From NCBI RefSeq assembly GCF_006494715.1, contig NZ_CP041151.1, positions 2,666,001 to 2,730,000 of the forward strand: DNA of 64,000 nt, given 5' to 3'. The DNA comes from Shewanella sp. SNU WT4. Lineage in GTDB: Bacteria; Pseudomonadota; Gammaproteobacteria; Enterobacterales; Shewanellaceae. The notes beneath the pieces are model-generated. The model ran no database searches. It was not told the DNA's origin and saw nothing but the letters and a program-made list of their open reading frames with translations. This document shows, piece by piece, positions 40,135 through 49,655 of this stretch. How positions within the stretch are numbered: position 1 is the first letter of the stretch; every line of letters begins with the position of its first letter. Both the position numbers and the translations under genes were made by a program.

Positions 40135-40671
40135 TTAATACACCATTACCGCACGGCGGTTTTTGCTAAAGCCATCGTCAGTGCTTGAGAAATCCAATGG
40201 TTTCTCTTCGCCATAGCTCACGATAGACATTTGGCTTGGTTGAACGCCCATACCTTGTAAGTATTTAGCGGTCGCTTGAGCACGACGCTCACCCAGTGCA
40301 ATATTATACTCTGGGGTGCCACGCTCATCTGAGTGGCCTTCAATCAATACGCGTACATTTGGATGAGCGACTAAGTACTCACCATGTGCCTGAATGATTT
40401 CAGCGTATTCTGGTTGAATGTCACTGCGGTCGAAATCAAAGTAAATAATGTTTTCTTTACGCAGGTTTTCCATTTTCTGTCTTTGCTGCTCTTCTGGGCT
40501 CAGCATAGCGCCAACACCACCAGTTTGAACACCGTAGTTATCAGCACCAGTCTCGTAGCCACTGCCTTCTGAACCGCTTGATTCCAGATCTGAGTCAGTA
40601 GAGCTACAAGCACCTAATGTCAGTAACGGGATACTTACAGCCATAGCTTTTAACAGAGTAGTTAATTTCAT
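40135..40671 (-). CDS. pal: Peptidoglycan-associated lipoprotein Pal
   Basis: Outer-membrane lipoprotein that binds peptidoglycan and TolB. Lipobox LTLGAC with the modified Cys near residue 22; the C-terminal OmpA-like domain has IYFDFDRSDIQPEYAEI and VLIEGHSDERGTPEYNIALGERRA (written here in two parts of the same domain), with the peptidoglycan-binding Asp and Arg present. 178 residues. It follows tolB by 31 bp. Confidence 0.96.
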   Translation of the reverse strand: MKLTTLLKAMAVSIPLLTLGACSSTDSDLESSGSEGSGYETGADNYGVQTGGVGAMLSPEEQQRQKMENLRKENIIYFDFDRSDIQPEYAEIIQAHGEYLVAHPNVRVLIEGHSDERGTPEYNIALGERRAQATAKYLQGMGVQPSQMSIVSYGEEKPLDFSSTDDGFSKNRRAVMVY

Positions 40672-40702
40672 TAATTATTCCTTGTTGTCAATTATTATTC
40701 AT

Positions 40703-42031
40703 TCAAAGAAACGGCGACCAAGAAGGCGATTTAACGTCCCCTTCTCCCACCGGTAGCCTTGCCTTAAATCTACCATCCATGGACACTGCCGCTAATAATT
40801 GGCGACCATTATGTGTCGTGCCATAAATGACCATGCTGCCGTTTGGCGCCACACTTGGTGACTCATCCAAACGAGTAGATGTCAGAACTTGCATAAAGCG
40901 AGTATCTAAATCCATTCGAGCAATATTGTATTTACCATTGGTGCGGTTTACAAAAACCATACTGCGACCATCTGGAGTAATAGTTCCACCTAAATTCCAC
41001 TCGCCTTCAAATGTCATACGGTTCACTTTGCCTGTGGCCAAATCTACCTTATAAATTTGTGGACGGCCACCGCGCTCAGAAGTAAATAATATCGATTGAC
41101 CATCAGGGAACCATGACGGCTCAGTATCAATAGAGTAATGATTAGTGACTCGCTTGACTGCGCCTGTGGCTATGGTAACGGTATAAATTTCAGGTTGGCC
41201 ATCTTTAGATAAAGTCACCGCTAACTGTTTACCATCCGGAGAGAATACTGGCGCACCGTTAATACCAGGGAAACTAGTGACCTTTTTGCGCTGCTGACTA
41301 TAGATGTCTTGCACAAAAATCTCGGCTTGCTTGTTCTCGAAGCTCACATAGGCTAATTGACGACCATCAGGTGACCAAGAAGGTGACATTAATGGCTCAG
41401 GTGAGCGCAGTAACATCTGTTCGTTATAGCCATCATAATCAGCAATCATTAACTGATATGGTGCCGACTGTTTATGATTAACGACCACATAAGCAATACG
41501 AGTTAAAAACGCGCCACGCACACCGGTCAGTTTCTCGTAAACAATATCGCTGATCCTGTGACCATATTGACGAAACTGCGCTTCGCTAATGACGGTTTCA
41601 CGGCTATCCATTAATAAATCTGCTTTGTTTAAATTAGCGCCAGACTGCTGCATCTGCGCTTTTAACAAATCAATCAGCTCAAAACTCACGAGGTACTGAT
41701 TATTACCATAAGGTTTAATCGCCCCAATGAGCAAAGCCTCTGCGCCAACGTTTGCCCATAAATTCGGCGTAAACTCAGCAATTTGACTAATGTTTTGCTG
41801 CGGCAAACTGCGTACATCTAATGGTTTAAAACTGCCACTGCGGGCCAAGTCAGCAGTCACTACATCCGCAATCGCTTGTGGCGCTGGCCCTTGTCCCTGC
41901 CACACAAATGGCATAATGGCGATAGGTCGCGAGGCATCCACCCCTTCAGTAATCACAATATCTAGTGCAGCTTTGGCTGGAGATACCAGCAAAAGCGCCC
42001 AGAGAACAACTAGTTGAGAAAAACGTTTCAT
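40703..42031 (-). CDS. tolB: Tol-Pal system protein TolB
   Basis: Periplasmic beta-propeller protein that carries force between TolA and Pal. Signal peptide at residues 1-21 ([15 protein letters not shown]); N-terminal alpha/beta domain up to about 160; then WD40-like repeats with the [23 protein letters not shown] and [15 protein letters not shown] pattern. 442 residues, near the usual length. It starts 9 bp after tolA. Confidence 0.96.
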   Translation of the reverse strand: MKRFSQLVVLWALLLVSPAKAALDIVITEGVDASRPIAIMPFVWQGQGPAPQAIADVVTADLARSGSFKPLDVRSLPQQNISQIAEFTPNLWANVGAEALLIGAIKPYGNNQYLVSFELIDLLKAQMQQSGANLNKADLLMDSRETVISEAQFRQYGHRISDIVYEKLTGVRGAFLTRIAYVVVNHKQSAPYQLMIADYDGYNEQMLLRSPEPLMSPSWSPDGRQLAYVSFENKQAEIFVQDIYSQQRKKVTSFPGINGAPVFSPDGKQLAVTLSKDGQPEIYTVTIATGAVKRVTNHYSIDTEPSWFPDGQSILFTSERGGRPQIYKVDLATGKVNRMTFEGEWNLGGTITPDGRSMVFVNRTNGKYNIARMDLDTRFMQVLTSTRLDESPSVAPNGSMVIYGTTHNGRQLLAAVSMDGRFKARLPVGEGDVKSPSWSPFL

Positions 42032-42040
42032 TAGATTCCC

Positions 42041-43063
42041 TTACTGAAATTCCGGCTGTACTGTCAAATTAATTTCTTTCATCTTGTTATACACATCCGC
42101 TTGTGATGATACAGGTAAACGCCCTGCTTTATTAATAGCGGCCTCGGTTGCTCGACATACTTGAGGGTCTCCCCCGACTGTCTTACTGGCCGTTACAAAA
42201 CCATCATTGGCTAAACGCAAATAAACCGTACAACTCTTGCCTCGCATACTATCATTCACCGCTAAATTGCGTTGAATGGTAGCTTTGATCATAGAGGTAA
42301 AGCGATCTACCTCTGACATCACTTGGCGATTACGCGTTTGTGATAACGATGCCTGCTCTGCTGCTAATGCATCTTGCATCTGTTGCTCTTGCGCTAAACG
42401 GGCGGCTTCATCAGCCTTACGTTTCCGCTCAGCTTCCAATTGCTTTTTACGCTCAGCCTCAGCTTTTTTGGCGGCTTCTTCTTTTTGCTTACGCTCAGCT
42501 TCGGCTTTTTTAGCGGCAGCTTCTTCTTTCTGCTTACGCTCAGCTTCAGCTTTTTTAGCGGCAACTTCTTGCTCTTTCTGCTTTTGCTGCGCTTTGGCTA
42601 CAGCCTCTTCTGCAACTTTGCGCTCAGCTTCTTTAGCCACTCGCACAGCTTCCGCTTGTTTAGCTTTTTCATTCTCTTGTTGCTGCTTTACTTGAGCCGC
42701 TTTTGCTTGCTGCTGCGCCAACTGAGTTTCTTTTTCCTTTTGAACTCGTTCTTGCTGCAACTCTTTTATCTTTTGCTGCTCACGCTCACGTTCTTGTCGA
42801 GCTAATGTGGCTTGCTTTTCTAAGTCTCGTTGCCTTTGTTGTTGCTCACGTTTAGTCGCTAACTCTTGCTGTTTTATTTTTTCAACCTGAGCCGTGACTT
42901 GTTTTTGATCTATCATGACAGCTTGTAGCGCTTGCGTGCTACTTGGCGGGGGTAAGTTAGGTTTGGTCTCAAACTTAACCCCAATAATTAAAATCACAAT
43001 AACCGTAATATGTATGCCCGCCGACACTACCATAGGTAATCTCAGACTAGATTTCGAGGTCAC
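42041..43063 (-). CDS. tolA: Tol-Pal system protein TolA
   Basis: Inner membrane protein spanning the periplasm. One N-terminal membrane helix (VVSAGIHITVIVILIIGV), a long helical domain (about 50-240) made of repeated KAEAERKQKEEAA-type sequence rich in Lys, Glu and Gln, then the C-terminal domain III with a Cys in SCTVYLRLANDG and in PQVCRATE, the usual disulfide pair. 340 residues. Its start overlaps the tolR stop by 4 bp. Confidence 0.94.
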   Translation of the reverse strand: MTSKSSLRLPMVVSAGIHITVIVILIIGVKFETKPNLPPPSSTQALQAVMIDQKQVTAQVEKIKQQELATKREQQQRQRDLEKQATLARQEREREQQKIKELQQERVQKEKETQLAQQQAKAAQVKQQQENEKAKQAEAVRVAKEAERKVAEEAVAKAQQKQKEQEVAAKKAEAERKQKEEAAAKKAEAERKQKEEAAKKAEAERKKQLEAERKRKADEAARLAQEQQMQDALAAEQASLSQTRNRQVMSEVDRFTSMIKATIQRNLAVNDSMRGKSCTVYLRLANDGFVTASKTVGGDPQVCRATEAAINKAGRLPVSSQADVYNKMKEINLTVQPEFQ

Positions 43064-43500
43064 TTACTTGCCTCCACGGGATCTGTCATCAAACCTACTG
43101 CAGGTACACCTGCCCCTTGTAACGTTACCATTAACTGAATCACTCGTTCATAGGGAATATTTTTATCCGCTTTTACCACAATCGGCCGCTTCGGCTCTAA
43201 CTGGATAATCGCAGCAACTCTTATCGCTATTTCTTCTAAATCCAGTGGCTCGCGATTTTGACTAGCGCCAATATCTAAAAAGTACTCACCATCAGCATCA
43301 ATTGAAGCCACGACAGGCGGTTTACTGTCAGCCGGCAGCGTTTCCGCTTTACCTTGTGGCAGCTCAACCTTTACCCCTTGGGTCACAATCGGCGCCGTCA
43401 CCATAAAGATGATAAGTAGTACCAACATTACGTCGATATAAGGTACCACGTTGATCTCAGCAACGGGGCGGCGCCGTTTACGTTGATATGCTTGCATCAT
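43060..43500 (-). CDS. tolR: Tol-Pal system protein TolR
   Basis: ExbD/TolR-family inner membrane protein forming the proton channel with TolQ. The single N-terminal membrane helix holds the essential Asp in VPYIDVMLVLLIIFMVTAP; the rest is the periplasmic domain. 146 residues. It overlaps tolQ by 4 bp at the start and tolA by 4 bp at the end, so translation is coupled. Confidence 0.96.
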   Translation of the reverse strand: MMQAYQRKRRRPVAEINVVPYIDVMLVLLIIFMVTAPIVTQGVKVELPQGKAETLPADSKPPVVASIDADGEYFLDIGASQNREPLDLEEIAIRVAAIIQLEPKRPIVVKADKNIPYERVIQLMVTLQGAGVPAVGLMTDPVEASK

Positions 43501-44189
43501 TGCTGACTGTCTCGCTCGCTGTATGCTTTACGATGTAAAATACTGGTAAATTCTTCCATAAAGTTGGCGTAAAGCATTTCCAGTTTTTCAACTTGGGCAG
43601 TAAAGCGGTTAAATGCAATAACGGCTGGAATTGCGGCAAATAAGCCCATGGCGGTTGCAATCAAGGCTTCTGCAATACCTGGCGCCACCATGGCTAATGT
43701 CGCATTTTCTACCGTACCAATGGCGATAAAGGCGTTCATAATCCCCCATACAGTACCAAATAGGCCTATGTATGGACTGGTTGAACCTATGGTCGCCAGC
43801 AATGATAAATGACTTTCAAGTTTTTCGAGTTCACGGTTTAAGCTCACGCGCATGGCGCGATAAGTACCATCCATCACAGCTTCAGGCACACGATTACTGA
43901 GATTGCGCAATTTCGAGTATTCTTTAAAGCCACTGACAAATAAGTTAGATAAACCCAGTTCAGGCGTGTCGCGGCTCGACATTTCTTGATACAAACGGCC
44001 AAGATCAACCCCCGACCAAAATTTGTCTTCAAATTGCAACGACAGTTCGCGCGTCTTCGCCAATAAGGCGCGACGTTGGAAGATCACGCCCCATGAGGCA
44101 ATCGACAACACTAACAAAGTCAGCATGACGAATTTAACCAAAAGGCTGGCTTGTAAAAACAACCCAATAAACGACATATCAGCGTGCAC
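43497..44189 (-). CDS. tolQ: Tol-Pal system protein TolQ
   Basis: MotA/TolQ/ExbB-family channel protein with three membrane helices (about 15-36, 134-156, 170-192) and the cytoplasmic loop IASWGVIFQRRALL onwards. 230 residues. The start used is the GTG at 44189: it has AGGAG 7 bp upstream, lies inside the end of ybgC, and gives an N-terminus that aligns with E. coli TolQ. The ATG at 44177 is the alternative. Confidence 0.95.
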   Translation of the reverse strand: MHADMSFIGLFLQASLLVKFVMLTLLVLSIASWGVIFQRRALLAKTRELSLQFEDKFWSGVDLGRLYQEMSSRDTPELGLSNLFVSGFKEYSKLRNLSNRVPEAVMDGTYRAMRVSLNRELEKLESHLSLLATIGSTSPYIGLFGTVWGIMNAFIAIGTVENATLAMVAPGIAEALIATAMGLFAAIPAVIAFNRFTAQVEKLEMLYANFMEEFTSILHRKAYSERDSQQ

Positions 44190-44577
44190 TTAACAACTCC
44201 TGCTTAATAAATGATGGAATACCTTGGGGGCGCATTTTTGATAACTGAACACAGACAACGACTATTTCTGCCTCGCAATAACAGGCTTGTTGATCATCAC
44301 ACAATCGCTGCATAAATTTAATGGAAGTGCCTGACATTGAAGCCACTTCTGAATGCACTGTTAATTTCTGTTCAAAACGCGCGGCGCGTTTAAAGTCCAT
44401 TGATACGTGCTTGACTACAAATGCCATATCTTCATTCAGCAATTGAGTTTGCGATATACCAATGTTTGCGAGCCATTCGCTGCGGGCCCGTTCAAAAAAT
44501 TTAAGATAGTTGGCGTGATACACAACACCACCGGCGTCAGTATCTTCGTAATAAACGGATATAGGCCAAATAAACAT
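44179..44577 (-). CDS. ybgC: Acyl-CoA thioesterase YbgC
   Basis: Hotdog thioesterase of the 4-hydroxybenzoyl-CoA type, first gene of the tol-pal operon in many proteobacteria. The active-site segment is YYEDTDAGGVVYHANYLKFFERARSEWL (shown as YEDTDAGGVVYHANYL, Asp in DTDAGG). 132 residues. Its end overlaps the tolQ GTG by 11 bp. In E. coli the enzyme acts on short-chain or phospholipid-related acyl-CoAs. Confidence 0.93.
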   Translation of the reverse strand: MFIWPISVYYEDTDAGGVVYHANYLKFFERARSEWLANIGISQTQLLNEDMAFVVKHVSMDFKRAARFEQKLTVHSEVASMSGTSIKFMQRLCDDQQACYCEAEIVVVCVQLSKMRPQGIPSFIKQELLSAR

Positions 44578-44665
44578 AAATAAAATACAAAATATTAGGA
44601 TTTATTGCGGCCTACTATACCTGTCCAACTTGCGCTTGTGAATGGTCACAGATAAAAGATTAACG

Positions 44666-44693
44666 CGCTGGGAAAAATGCTATTTTCCCAGCG
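44666..44693. terminator. Hairpin between the S9 peptidase and ybgC
   Basis: An 11-bp perfect stem, CGCTGGGAAAA/TTTTCCCAGCG, with a 6-base loop just beyond the stop of the peptidase gene. The T-run is weak, so termination is likely but not certain. Confidence 0.6.
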
Positions 44694-44705
44694 TTTACAA
44701 CTAAA

Positions 44706-46868
44706 TCACTTCAGCTCAGTAGGTAAGATCAAACCGAAGTTATGCCATAAGAAAGCATAGATATCGACTTGTTCAGCAATGTTCATTGCCGTGGGTTTTC
44801 CGGCGCCATGACCGGCATTCGATTCAATCCGCATAATAATGGCATCATTGCCCTGCTGCTTAGCTTGCATCATGGCCGCAAATTTAAAACTGTGTAACGG
44901 CACCACCCGATCGTCATGATCCGCTGTCATCACCATAGTTGCTGGATACGAACGTTCACTGACATTGTGGTACGGGGAATATGCCAATAGCGTAGGGAAC
45001 TGCTCGTTAACATCGCTGCTGCCATATTCACTGACCCATGCCCAGCCAATAGTGAACTTTTGGAATCTCAGCATATCGAGCACGCCAACAGCGGGTAATA
45101 CCGCTGCAAATAGCTCAGGGCGCTGAGTTAAAGCCGCGCCCATTAATAAACCGCCATTACTGCGACCATAAGCGCCCATTTTATCAGCAGAGGTATATTT
45201 CTCATTAATCAGATATTCCGCTGCCGCAAAATAATCATCAAACACGTTCTGCTTTTTATCTAACATCCCGGCTTGATGCCAATTTTCGCCATATTCAGCG
45301 CCGCCCCTTAAGCTTGGCACCGCATAAATACCGCCTAAATCCATCCATGCTATGTTGGCAGGGTTAAATCTTGGCGTCATTGAAATCGCAAAGCCGCCGT
45401 AGGCATACAACATGGTTGGATTAGCGCCATTTTTAACGAGTCCCTTTTTATAGGAAATCATCATAGGTACTGAGGTACCATCTTTACTCTTATAAAATAC
45501 TTGTTCAGAAACATAATCATTAGGGTCAAAGGCGACTTTTGCCTCAGCCACTAAGCTCGATGTTTGCTGTTTAAAATCATACTTATAAACACTTGGGGCT
45601 TGGATGTAGCTGTTATAGCTGTAATAAAAATAATCATTTGCGCGCTTACCATAAGGACCAGCAATGGCGCCTTTTCCTGGTAATTGCAGTTGCTTACGCA
45701 TTTGACCAGACAAACTATAGATAGTCACTTGGCCTAACACGTCATGCAATGAACTCACCACTAAGTGATCATTAATAATAGCGACGCTAGCGATAGGATC
45801 GGATGATTCCTCAATGATAGTTTGCCAATGTTGACGCTCTGGTTGATTGATATCGATGGCGATAACTTTGCCATTAGGGGCGTCAAGATCGGTTTTAAAG
45901 TAAAAGCGCTCGCCATCATTGCCTAAGAAAGCATATTCAGCGTCAAGCTCAGGTAACAACTCCACAAAATCCGCATTGGCCTTTTTTAAGGGTTGGTAAA
46001 AGACGCGATTACGCGGATCGGTTCCTTGGGAAATCGACAGTAGTAAATAGTCACCATCATCAGATACTTCTGCGCCAAAGCCCCACTCTTTATTATCCGG
46101 GCGCTCATACACTAACTTATCATCAGCTTGAGAAGTGCCAATTTTATGGTAATAGACCTTTTGATTAAAATTGACGTCGGCTAAGGCATCGCCACCTGTT
46201 GGCGCATCATAGCGCGAGTAATACACGCCTTGATTGTCATTATCCCAACTGGCACTAGAAAACTTAATCCACTCTAAGTTGTCTGCCAGTTTCTTACCGC
46301 TGGCGACATCTAAAAAGTGCCAGGTTTGCCAGTCTGAACCGGATTTCGACACGCCATACGCTAAGGTTTTACCATCACGGCTTACGGCAACGCCAGATAA
46401 CGCCACGGTACCGTTCGTAGATAATTGATTCGGATCGAGCAATACCCGCATTTCACCATGCTTAGGGGTAACAAACAGTACCGATTGTGACTGCAAACCA
46501 TCGTTTCTAAATTGAAATTGATTATCGCCATGCTCAAATGGGGCGGCAATTTTCTCGTAATCCCATAACTCAGTAATACGCTGGCTAATCACCTGCTTAT
46601 TCGGGATAGCGGCGAGATAATCATTTCCAAAGGCTTGTTGGGCGCTCACCCATGCACTGGTCGCAGGCGTGTTTTCTTCTAAGTGGCGATACGGATCGGC
46701 CACTTGCACGCCATGAATAGTATCAACTATGTCCTCGCGGCTGCTGAGCGGATACGTCATAGTGCTGGCGGTATCAGTTGAGGTTGATGGTACTTGCTGA
46801 CAAGCCGTTAATCCCACGGCAAATGTCAACGCTAAGACACTCGGTCGGTCCCACAAAGGTGATTTCAT
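44706..46868 (-). CDS. Prolyl oligopeptidase family (S9A) lipoprotein
   Basis: Serine peptidase that cuts after proline in short peptides. The N-terminus ends in the lipobox LTAC, so it is probably a lipoprotein held to a membrane and facing the periplasm. A beta-propeller domain runs to about residue 440, followed by the alpha/beta-hydrolase domain with the nucleophile in GAYGRSNGGLLMG, the Asp in TADHDDRVVPLHS and the His in SNAGHGAGKPT, all intact. 720 residues. Alone on its transcript. Confidence 0.93.
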   Translation of the reverse strand: MKSPLWDRPSVLALTFAVGLTACQQVPSTSTDTASTMTYPLSSREDIVDTIHGVQVADPYRHLEENTPATSAWVSAQQAFGNDYLAAIPNKQVISQRITELWDYEKIAAPFEHGDNQFQFRNDGLQSQSVLFVTPKHGEMRVLLDPNQLSTNGTVALSGVAVSRDGKTLAYGVSKSGSDWQTWHFLDVASGKKLADNLEWIKFSSASWDNDNQGVYYSRYDAPTGGDALADVNFNQKVYYHKIGTSQADDKLVYERPDNKEWGFGAEVSDDGDYLLLSISQGTDPRNRVFYQPLKKANADFVELLPELDAEYAFLGNDGERFYFKTDLDAPNGKVIAIDINQPERQHWQTIIEESSDPIASVAIINDHLVVSSLHDVLGQVTIYSLSGQMRKQLQLPGKGAIAGPYGKRANDYFYYSYNSYIQAPSVYKYDFKQQTSSLVAEAKVAFDPNDYVSEQVFYKSKDGTSVPMMISYKKGLVKNGANPTMLYAYGGFAISMTPRFNPANIAWMDLGGIYAVPSLRGGAEYGENWHQAGMLDKKQNVFDDYFAAAEYLINEKYTSADKMGAYGRSNGGLLMGAALTQRPELFAAVLPAVGVLDMLRFQKFTIGWAWVSEYGSSDVNEQFPTLLAYSPYHNVSERSYPATMVMTADHDDRVVPLHSFKFAAMMQAKQQGNDAIIMRIESNAGHGAGKPTAMNIAEQVDIYAFLWHNFGLILPTELK

Positions 46869-47303
46869 CTTGCATCCTGTATTATGCTAATTCGGCTCTT
46901 CAAGGCCGGTAGTTAGGGTTACTTGAGCGTATTGGCTACACAAAAGTGTACTGAGTGCTTAGCTACATTTAACTAACGCAGGTCACAGTCACAAATCAAC
47001 ATCAAACCCGCACTTAAGTCGCACTTTGGCATTACTATACTAAGCGTCATGCTGATAGCAATAACAGTTTTGTGTCATAAAGTGTTTCACTAAAGGGCTA
47101 CCGCGACAACCAACTTAACATTAACGCAACCAAGCACGAGCGCGACAAAGCTTACTTATGCATTAAATCTGAGTAACTACTTAGTTTATTGTTATAAAAG
47201 CGACTTTAGTGAACAAGATCACCTTTGCAGGCATTAGTTTTTCTAATGTTCTTAGCCAATTTTTCTTGCTTGTTGTATTTATTCAGAACCGTACAATGAC
47301 GCC
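46869..47303. other. Gene-free stretch before the small RNA candidate
   Basis: 435 bp with no convincing ORF. It holds the unresolved promoter of the S9 peptidase on the reverse strand and the promoter described at 47270 on the forward strand; nothing else stands out. Confidence 0.6.
47270..47297 (+). promoter_or_regulatory. Sigma-70-like promoter of the small RNA candidate
   Basis: -35 TTGTTG (47270-47275), 16-bp spacer, -10 TACAAT (47292-47297). Start of transcription expected near 47304. Confidence 0.6.
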
Positions 47304-47471
47304 AGTTTTCAGGAAGTGTCCATAGGCTTATGGATATTGGAAACGAAGAATCTTGATTAATGGGTGTGACCCGTTAATGTTATGTGGTTCTTATGCTTGA
47401 CTTCCTTCCTTCAATTTGTTGATTGCAATACTAATTTTTGCAGCCCGCTTAGAAATAAGTGGGCTTTTTTT
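47304..47471 (+). ncRNA. Candidate structured small RNA (about 168 nt)
   Basis: Own promoter at 47270-47297 and own terminator at 47442-47471, with no forward gene until rnt at 48551, so this is not a 5' leader. Stems: a closing pair AGGAAGT (47311-47317) with ACTTCCT (47400-47406); TCCATA/TATGGA (47319-47334) with GGCT loop; TTAATGGGT/ACCCGTTAA (47357-47377) with GTG loop and one G-U pair. The open stretch after the closing stem, CTTCCTTC, could pair with Shine-Dalgarno sequences. I do not recognise a known family. Confidence 0.6.
47442..47471 (+). terminator. Intrinsic terminator of the small RNA candidate
   Basis: AGCCCGCTTA pairs with TAAGTGGGCT (one G-T) around a GAAA loop, followed by seven T. 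Confidence 0.92.
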
Positions 47472-47486
47472 ATCTGCAACATTCAT

Positions 47487-47512
47487 AAAAAAACCTTGCA
47501 TGGCAAGGTTTA
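47487..47512 (-). terminator. Intrinsic terminator of motY
   Basis: Reverse-strand stem AAACCTTGC/GCAAGGTTT followed by a T-run (seven A on the forward strand). Confidence 0.88.
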
Positions 47513-47533
47513 GTCATCACAATTGACGCCCGA

Positions 47534-48412
47534 TTACGGCTTACTTATCCTAATGACCACACGGCGGTTGCGCGCCCGCTCTTCACTAGAATCGTTATTT
47601 GCGACATGACGCCGCTCACCGTGGCCCAAAGTAGAAATACGTTTGGCCTCAATACCCTGTGCCACAAAAAACTTTTTAACTGTCGAGGCGCGTGACACTG
47701 ACACGTTATCATTGATGCCGCGACCACCAAAACTATCGGTATAAGCATCCACTAACACTAAATCAACCTTAGGATCGTGCTTTAAATACTCTTCAATGCG
47801 AGCTAATTGCTGCTTTGAAAAAGCGTTCAATTCGGTGCTGTCAAATTCATAATTGAGCACAGTAAAAGCAATATCATCGAAGCTATAAGGCAGTAATCCC
47901 GCCAAGCATTGTTTAAATTGGCGATATTTGTACTTAAAGTTGGCCGCCGACAAGCCGACGGCGACATTGTTATTATCATTGTGCCAATCGGCATAATAAA
48001 AGGTCGGCTCCATCCCGCGTTCAAGTTCGGTTAGCATATTCCACGCCGCCGTTTTGGGCACTTCGCCATTAAAGTATCTGTGGTAAGTCAGCTGTGAAAT
48101 TTGCTTGGGCTGTAACCCTGGGCGCCACGACGGCGGGCGGCTCATTAATTTGGCCTTAGTGGCTTCATCCGGTTTATTCAACATGTCCAAAGTGAATAAC
48201 AGATTGAGCTCTTTACTCGCTTGACTAGTAAACACAGCTTTACCATAAGCTGGGATTTCATGCTCAAGTCGACATTCAATCGGCGTGCTGCGGCTTAGCA
48301 TCCAAGTCGATTCATCGAGACTCGCCACATAATGCCTAAGTTCACTGTTCGCCGGAAATGATAGCAATACGGCCAAGGCTATGGGCGCAACTATATGGGC
48401 GTTCACTCTCAT
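47534..48412 (-). CDS. motY: Sodium-driven flagellar motor T-ring protein MotY
   Basis: Periplasmic protein that holds stator units around polar sodium-type flagellar motors. Signal peptide ends near FPANS. The N-terminal stator-linked domain contains CRLEHEIPAYGKAVF and PTFYYADWHNDNNNVAVGLSA, both characteristic of MotY. The C-terminal OmpA-like peptidoglycan-binding domain (about 165-292) has LVDAYTDSFGGRGINDN and LGHGERRHVANN. 292 residues. MotY next to rnt is also the Vibrio arrangement. It is divergent from rnt. Confidence 0.92.
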   Translation of the reverse strand: MRVNAHIVAPIALAVLLSFPANSELRHYVASLDESTWMLSRSTPIECRLEHEIPAYGKAVFTSQASKELNLLFTLDMLNKPDEATKAKLMSRPPSWRPGLQPKQISQLTYHRYFNGEVPKTAAWNMLTELERGMEPTFYYADWHNDNNNVAVGLSAANFKYKYRQFKQCLAGLLPYSFDDIAFTVLNYEFDSTELNAFSKQQLARIEEYLKHDPKVDLVLVDAYTDSFGGRGINDNVSVSRASTVKKFFVAQGIEAKRISTLGHGERRHVANNDSSEERARNRRVVIRISKP

Positions 48413-48550
48413 GTAATAGCTCCTAAAATCACTTACATTGGACTATCGGCATATTTTTTCACTTCTTTAGCTTAAAATTTGGGCATTTGCGCATGACACT
48501 CAAGGCCTCTTTGCGCATAATAGCCCTCCGTTTTTTTATCAGGCTTTACT

Positions 48551-49276
48551 ATGAGTGATTCGTTTGACGCAAACTTACTTAAAAACCGCTTTCGTGGTTA
48601 CTTTCCCGTTGTTATTGACGTCGAAACCGCCGGTTTTAATTCCAAGACAGATGCACTCTTAGAAATTGCTGTCACCATGCTCGCTATGGACAAAGACGGC
48701 CAACTCAGCATTGATAAAACTTTGCATTTCAATATTGAACCTTTTGAAGGCGCTAATTTAGAACCTGAAGCCTTAGCGTTCAATGGCATAGACCCTACCA
48801 ATCCGTTACGTGGTGCTATTAGCGAGAAAGAAGCCTTTTTAACTATCTTCAAAGAAGTTAAAAAAGCGCAAAAGGCTGTAGGTTGTCATCGCAGTATTAT
48901 TGTGGCGCACAATGCCGCTTTTGATCATGGCTTCGTTTCTGCTGCCATTGAGCGCATTGATTTAAAGCGTAGCCCTTTTCACCCGTTTGCGACCTTAGAT
49001 ACCGCAACCTTGGCGGGCTTAGCTGTCGGTCATACCGTGCTGGCTAAGGCCTGTAAAATGGCAGGCATTGCCTTTGATAATAAAGAAGCGCACTCAGCCT
49101 TGTACGACACTGAGCGCACGGCCGAGCTATTTTGCTACATAGTTAATCGTTGGAAAGCCCTTGGCGGTTGGCCGATGCCGGTTGCCGATGCTGAAGCTGA
49201 TGTGGAAACTGAAGTTGCCATCGAAGCTCCTGCTGACACTGCTGCTACCACCACGGCAGATCATGCGGCGAGCTAA
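48551..49276 (+). CDS. rnt: Ribonuclease T
   Basis: 3'-5' exoribonuclease that trims tRNA and other stable RNA ends. DEDDh residues: Asp and Glu in [10 protein letters not shown], Asp in HNAAFDHGF, His and Asp in [13 protein letters not shown]. 241 residues: the first about 212 match the usual RNase T, followed by an acidic, Ala/Thr/Glu-rich tail of about 30 residues (from [18 protein letters not shown]). The function of the tail is unknown. ATG at 48551 after a weak ribosome binding site. Confidence 0.95.
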   Translation: MSDSFDANLLKNRFRGYFPVVIDVETAGFNSKTDALLEIAVTMLAMDKDGQLSIDKTLHFNIEPFEGANLEPEALAFNGIDPTNPLRGAISEKEAFLTIFKEVKKAQKAVGCHRSIIVAHNAAFDHGFVSAAIERIDLKRSPFHPFATLDTATLAGLAVGHTVLAKACKMAGIAFDNKEAHSALYDTERTAELFCYIVNRWKALGGWPMPVADAEADVETEVAIEAPADTAATTTADHAAS

Positions 49277-49655
49277 GCGCACGCAAACAGCTTATAAGTC
49301 ATATTGATGACCTCCTGCGGCTTCGGCTGCGGGAGGAATTAAAAACCGCCGTGCCGTCATAAAGCGCCCCGCCCGATTCATGGCACAAACTACAGTTGCC
49401 CATTGCCATCCTCCACAACAATAAGCCGCAATAATAAGCAGCAACAAGCCGCCACAGTCAGCCCGCACCACACCAGTTCACAATAGCAAAACACCTTAAT
49501 CACATACCGCGCGCACACTTTACAGACAATTATCATCAACAGAACTGTCAGTAATAGTTATGTTGAAAATTATCAAACTAGCCATTGAAATGCTGGACAG
49601 TCAGGCATCTTGCCGTCAAGATTAACTTTTTTAGCGCTAACAATAAGAAATTATC
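49277..49655. other. Gene-free stretch between rnt and the antiporter gene
   Basis: 379 bp with no convincing ORF. Holds the UUCG hairpin at 49311 and, near the antiporter gene, AT-rich sequence that is probably its promoter. Confidence 0.6.
49311..49336 (+). terminator. Stable UUCG-tetraloop hairpin after rnt
   Basis: An 11-bp stem, CCTCCTGCGGC/GCTGCGGGAGG (two G-T pairs), closed by C(TTCG)G. No T-run follows, so it may work as an RNA 3'-end stabiliser rather than a terminator. Confidence 0.6.

Noticed and set aside
42276..42805. Two forward ORFs rich in Ser/Phe/Leu/Cys opposite tolA
   Set aside because: They are the complement of the Lys/Glu/Gln-rich TolA repeat; the low-complexity composition explains the open frames.
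47304..47471. CsrB/RsmZ-type RNA
   Set aside because: A few GGA triplets exist, but there is no series of GGA-containing hairpin loops that would mark a CsrA-sequestering RNA.
47304..47471. Riboswitch
   Set aside because: No gene follows on the forward strand for more than 1 kb after the terminator, and no known aptamer core was recognised.
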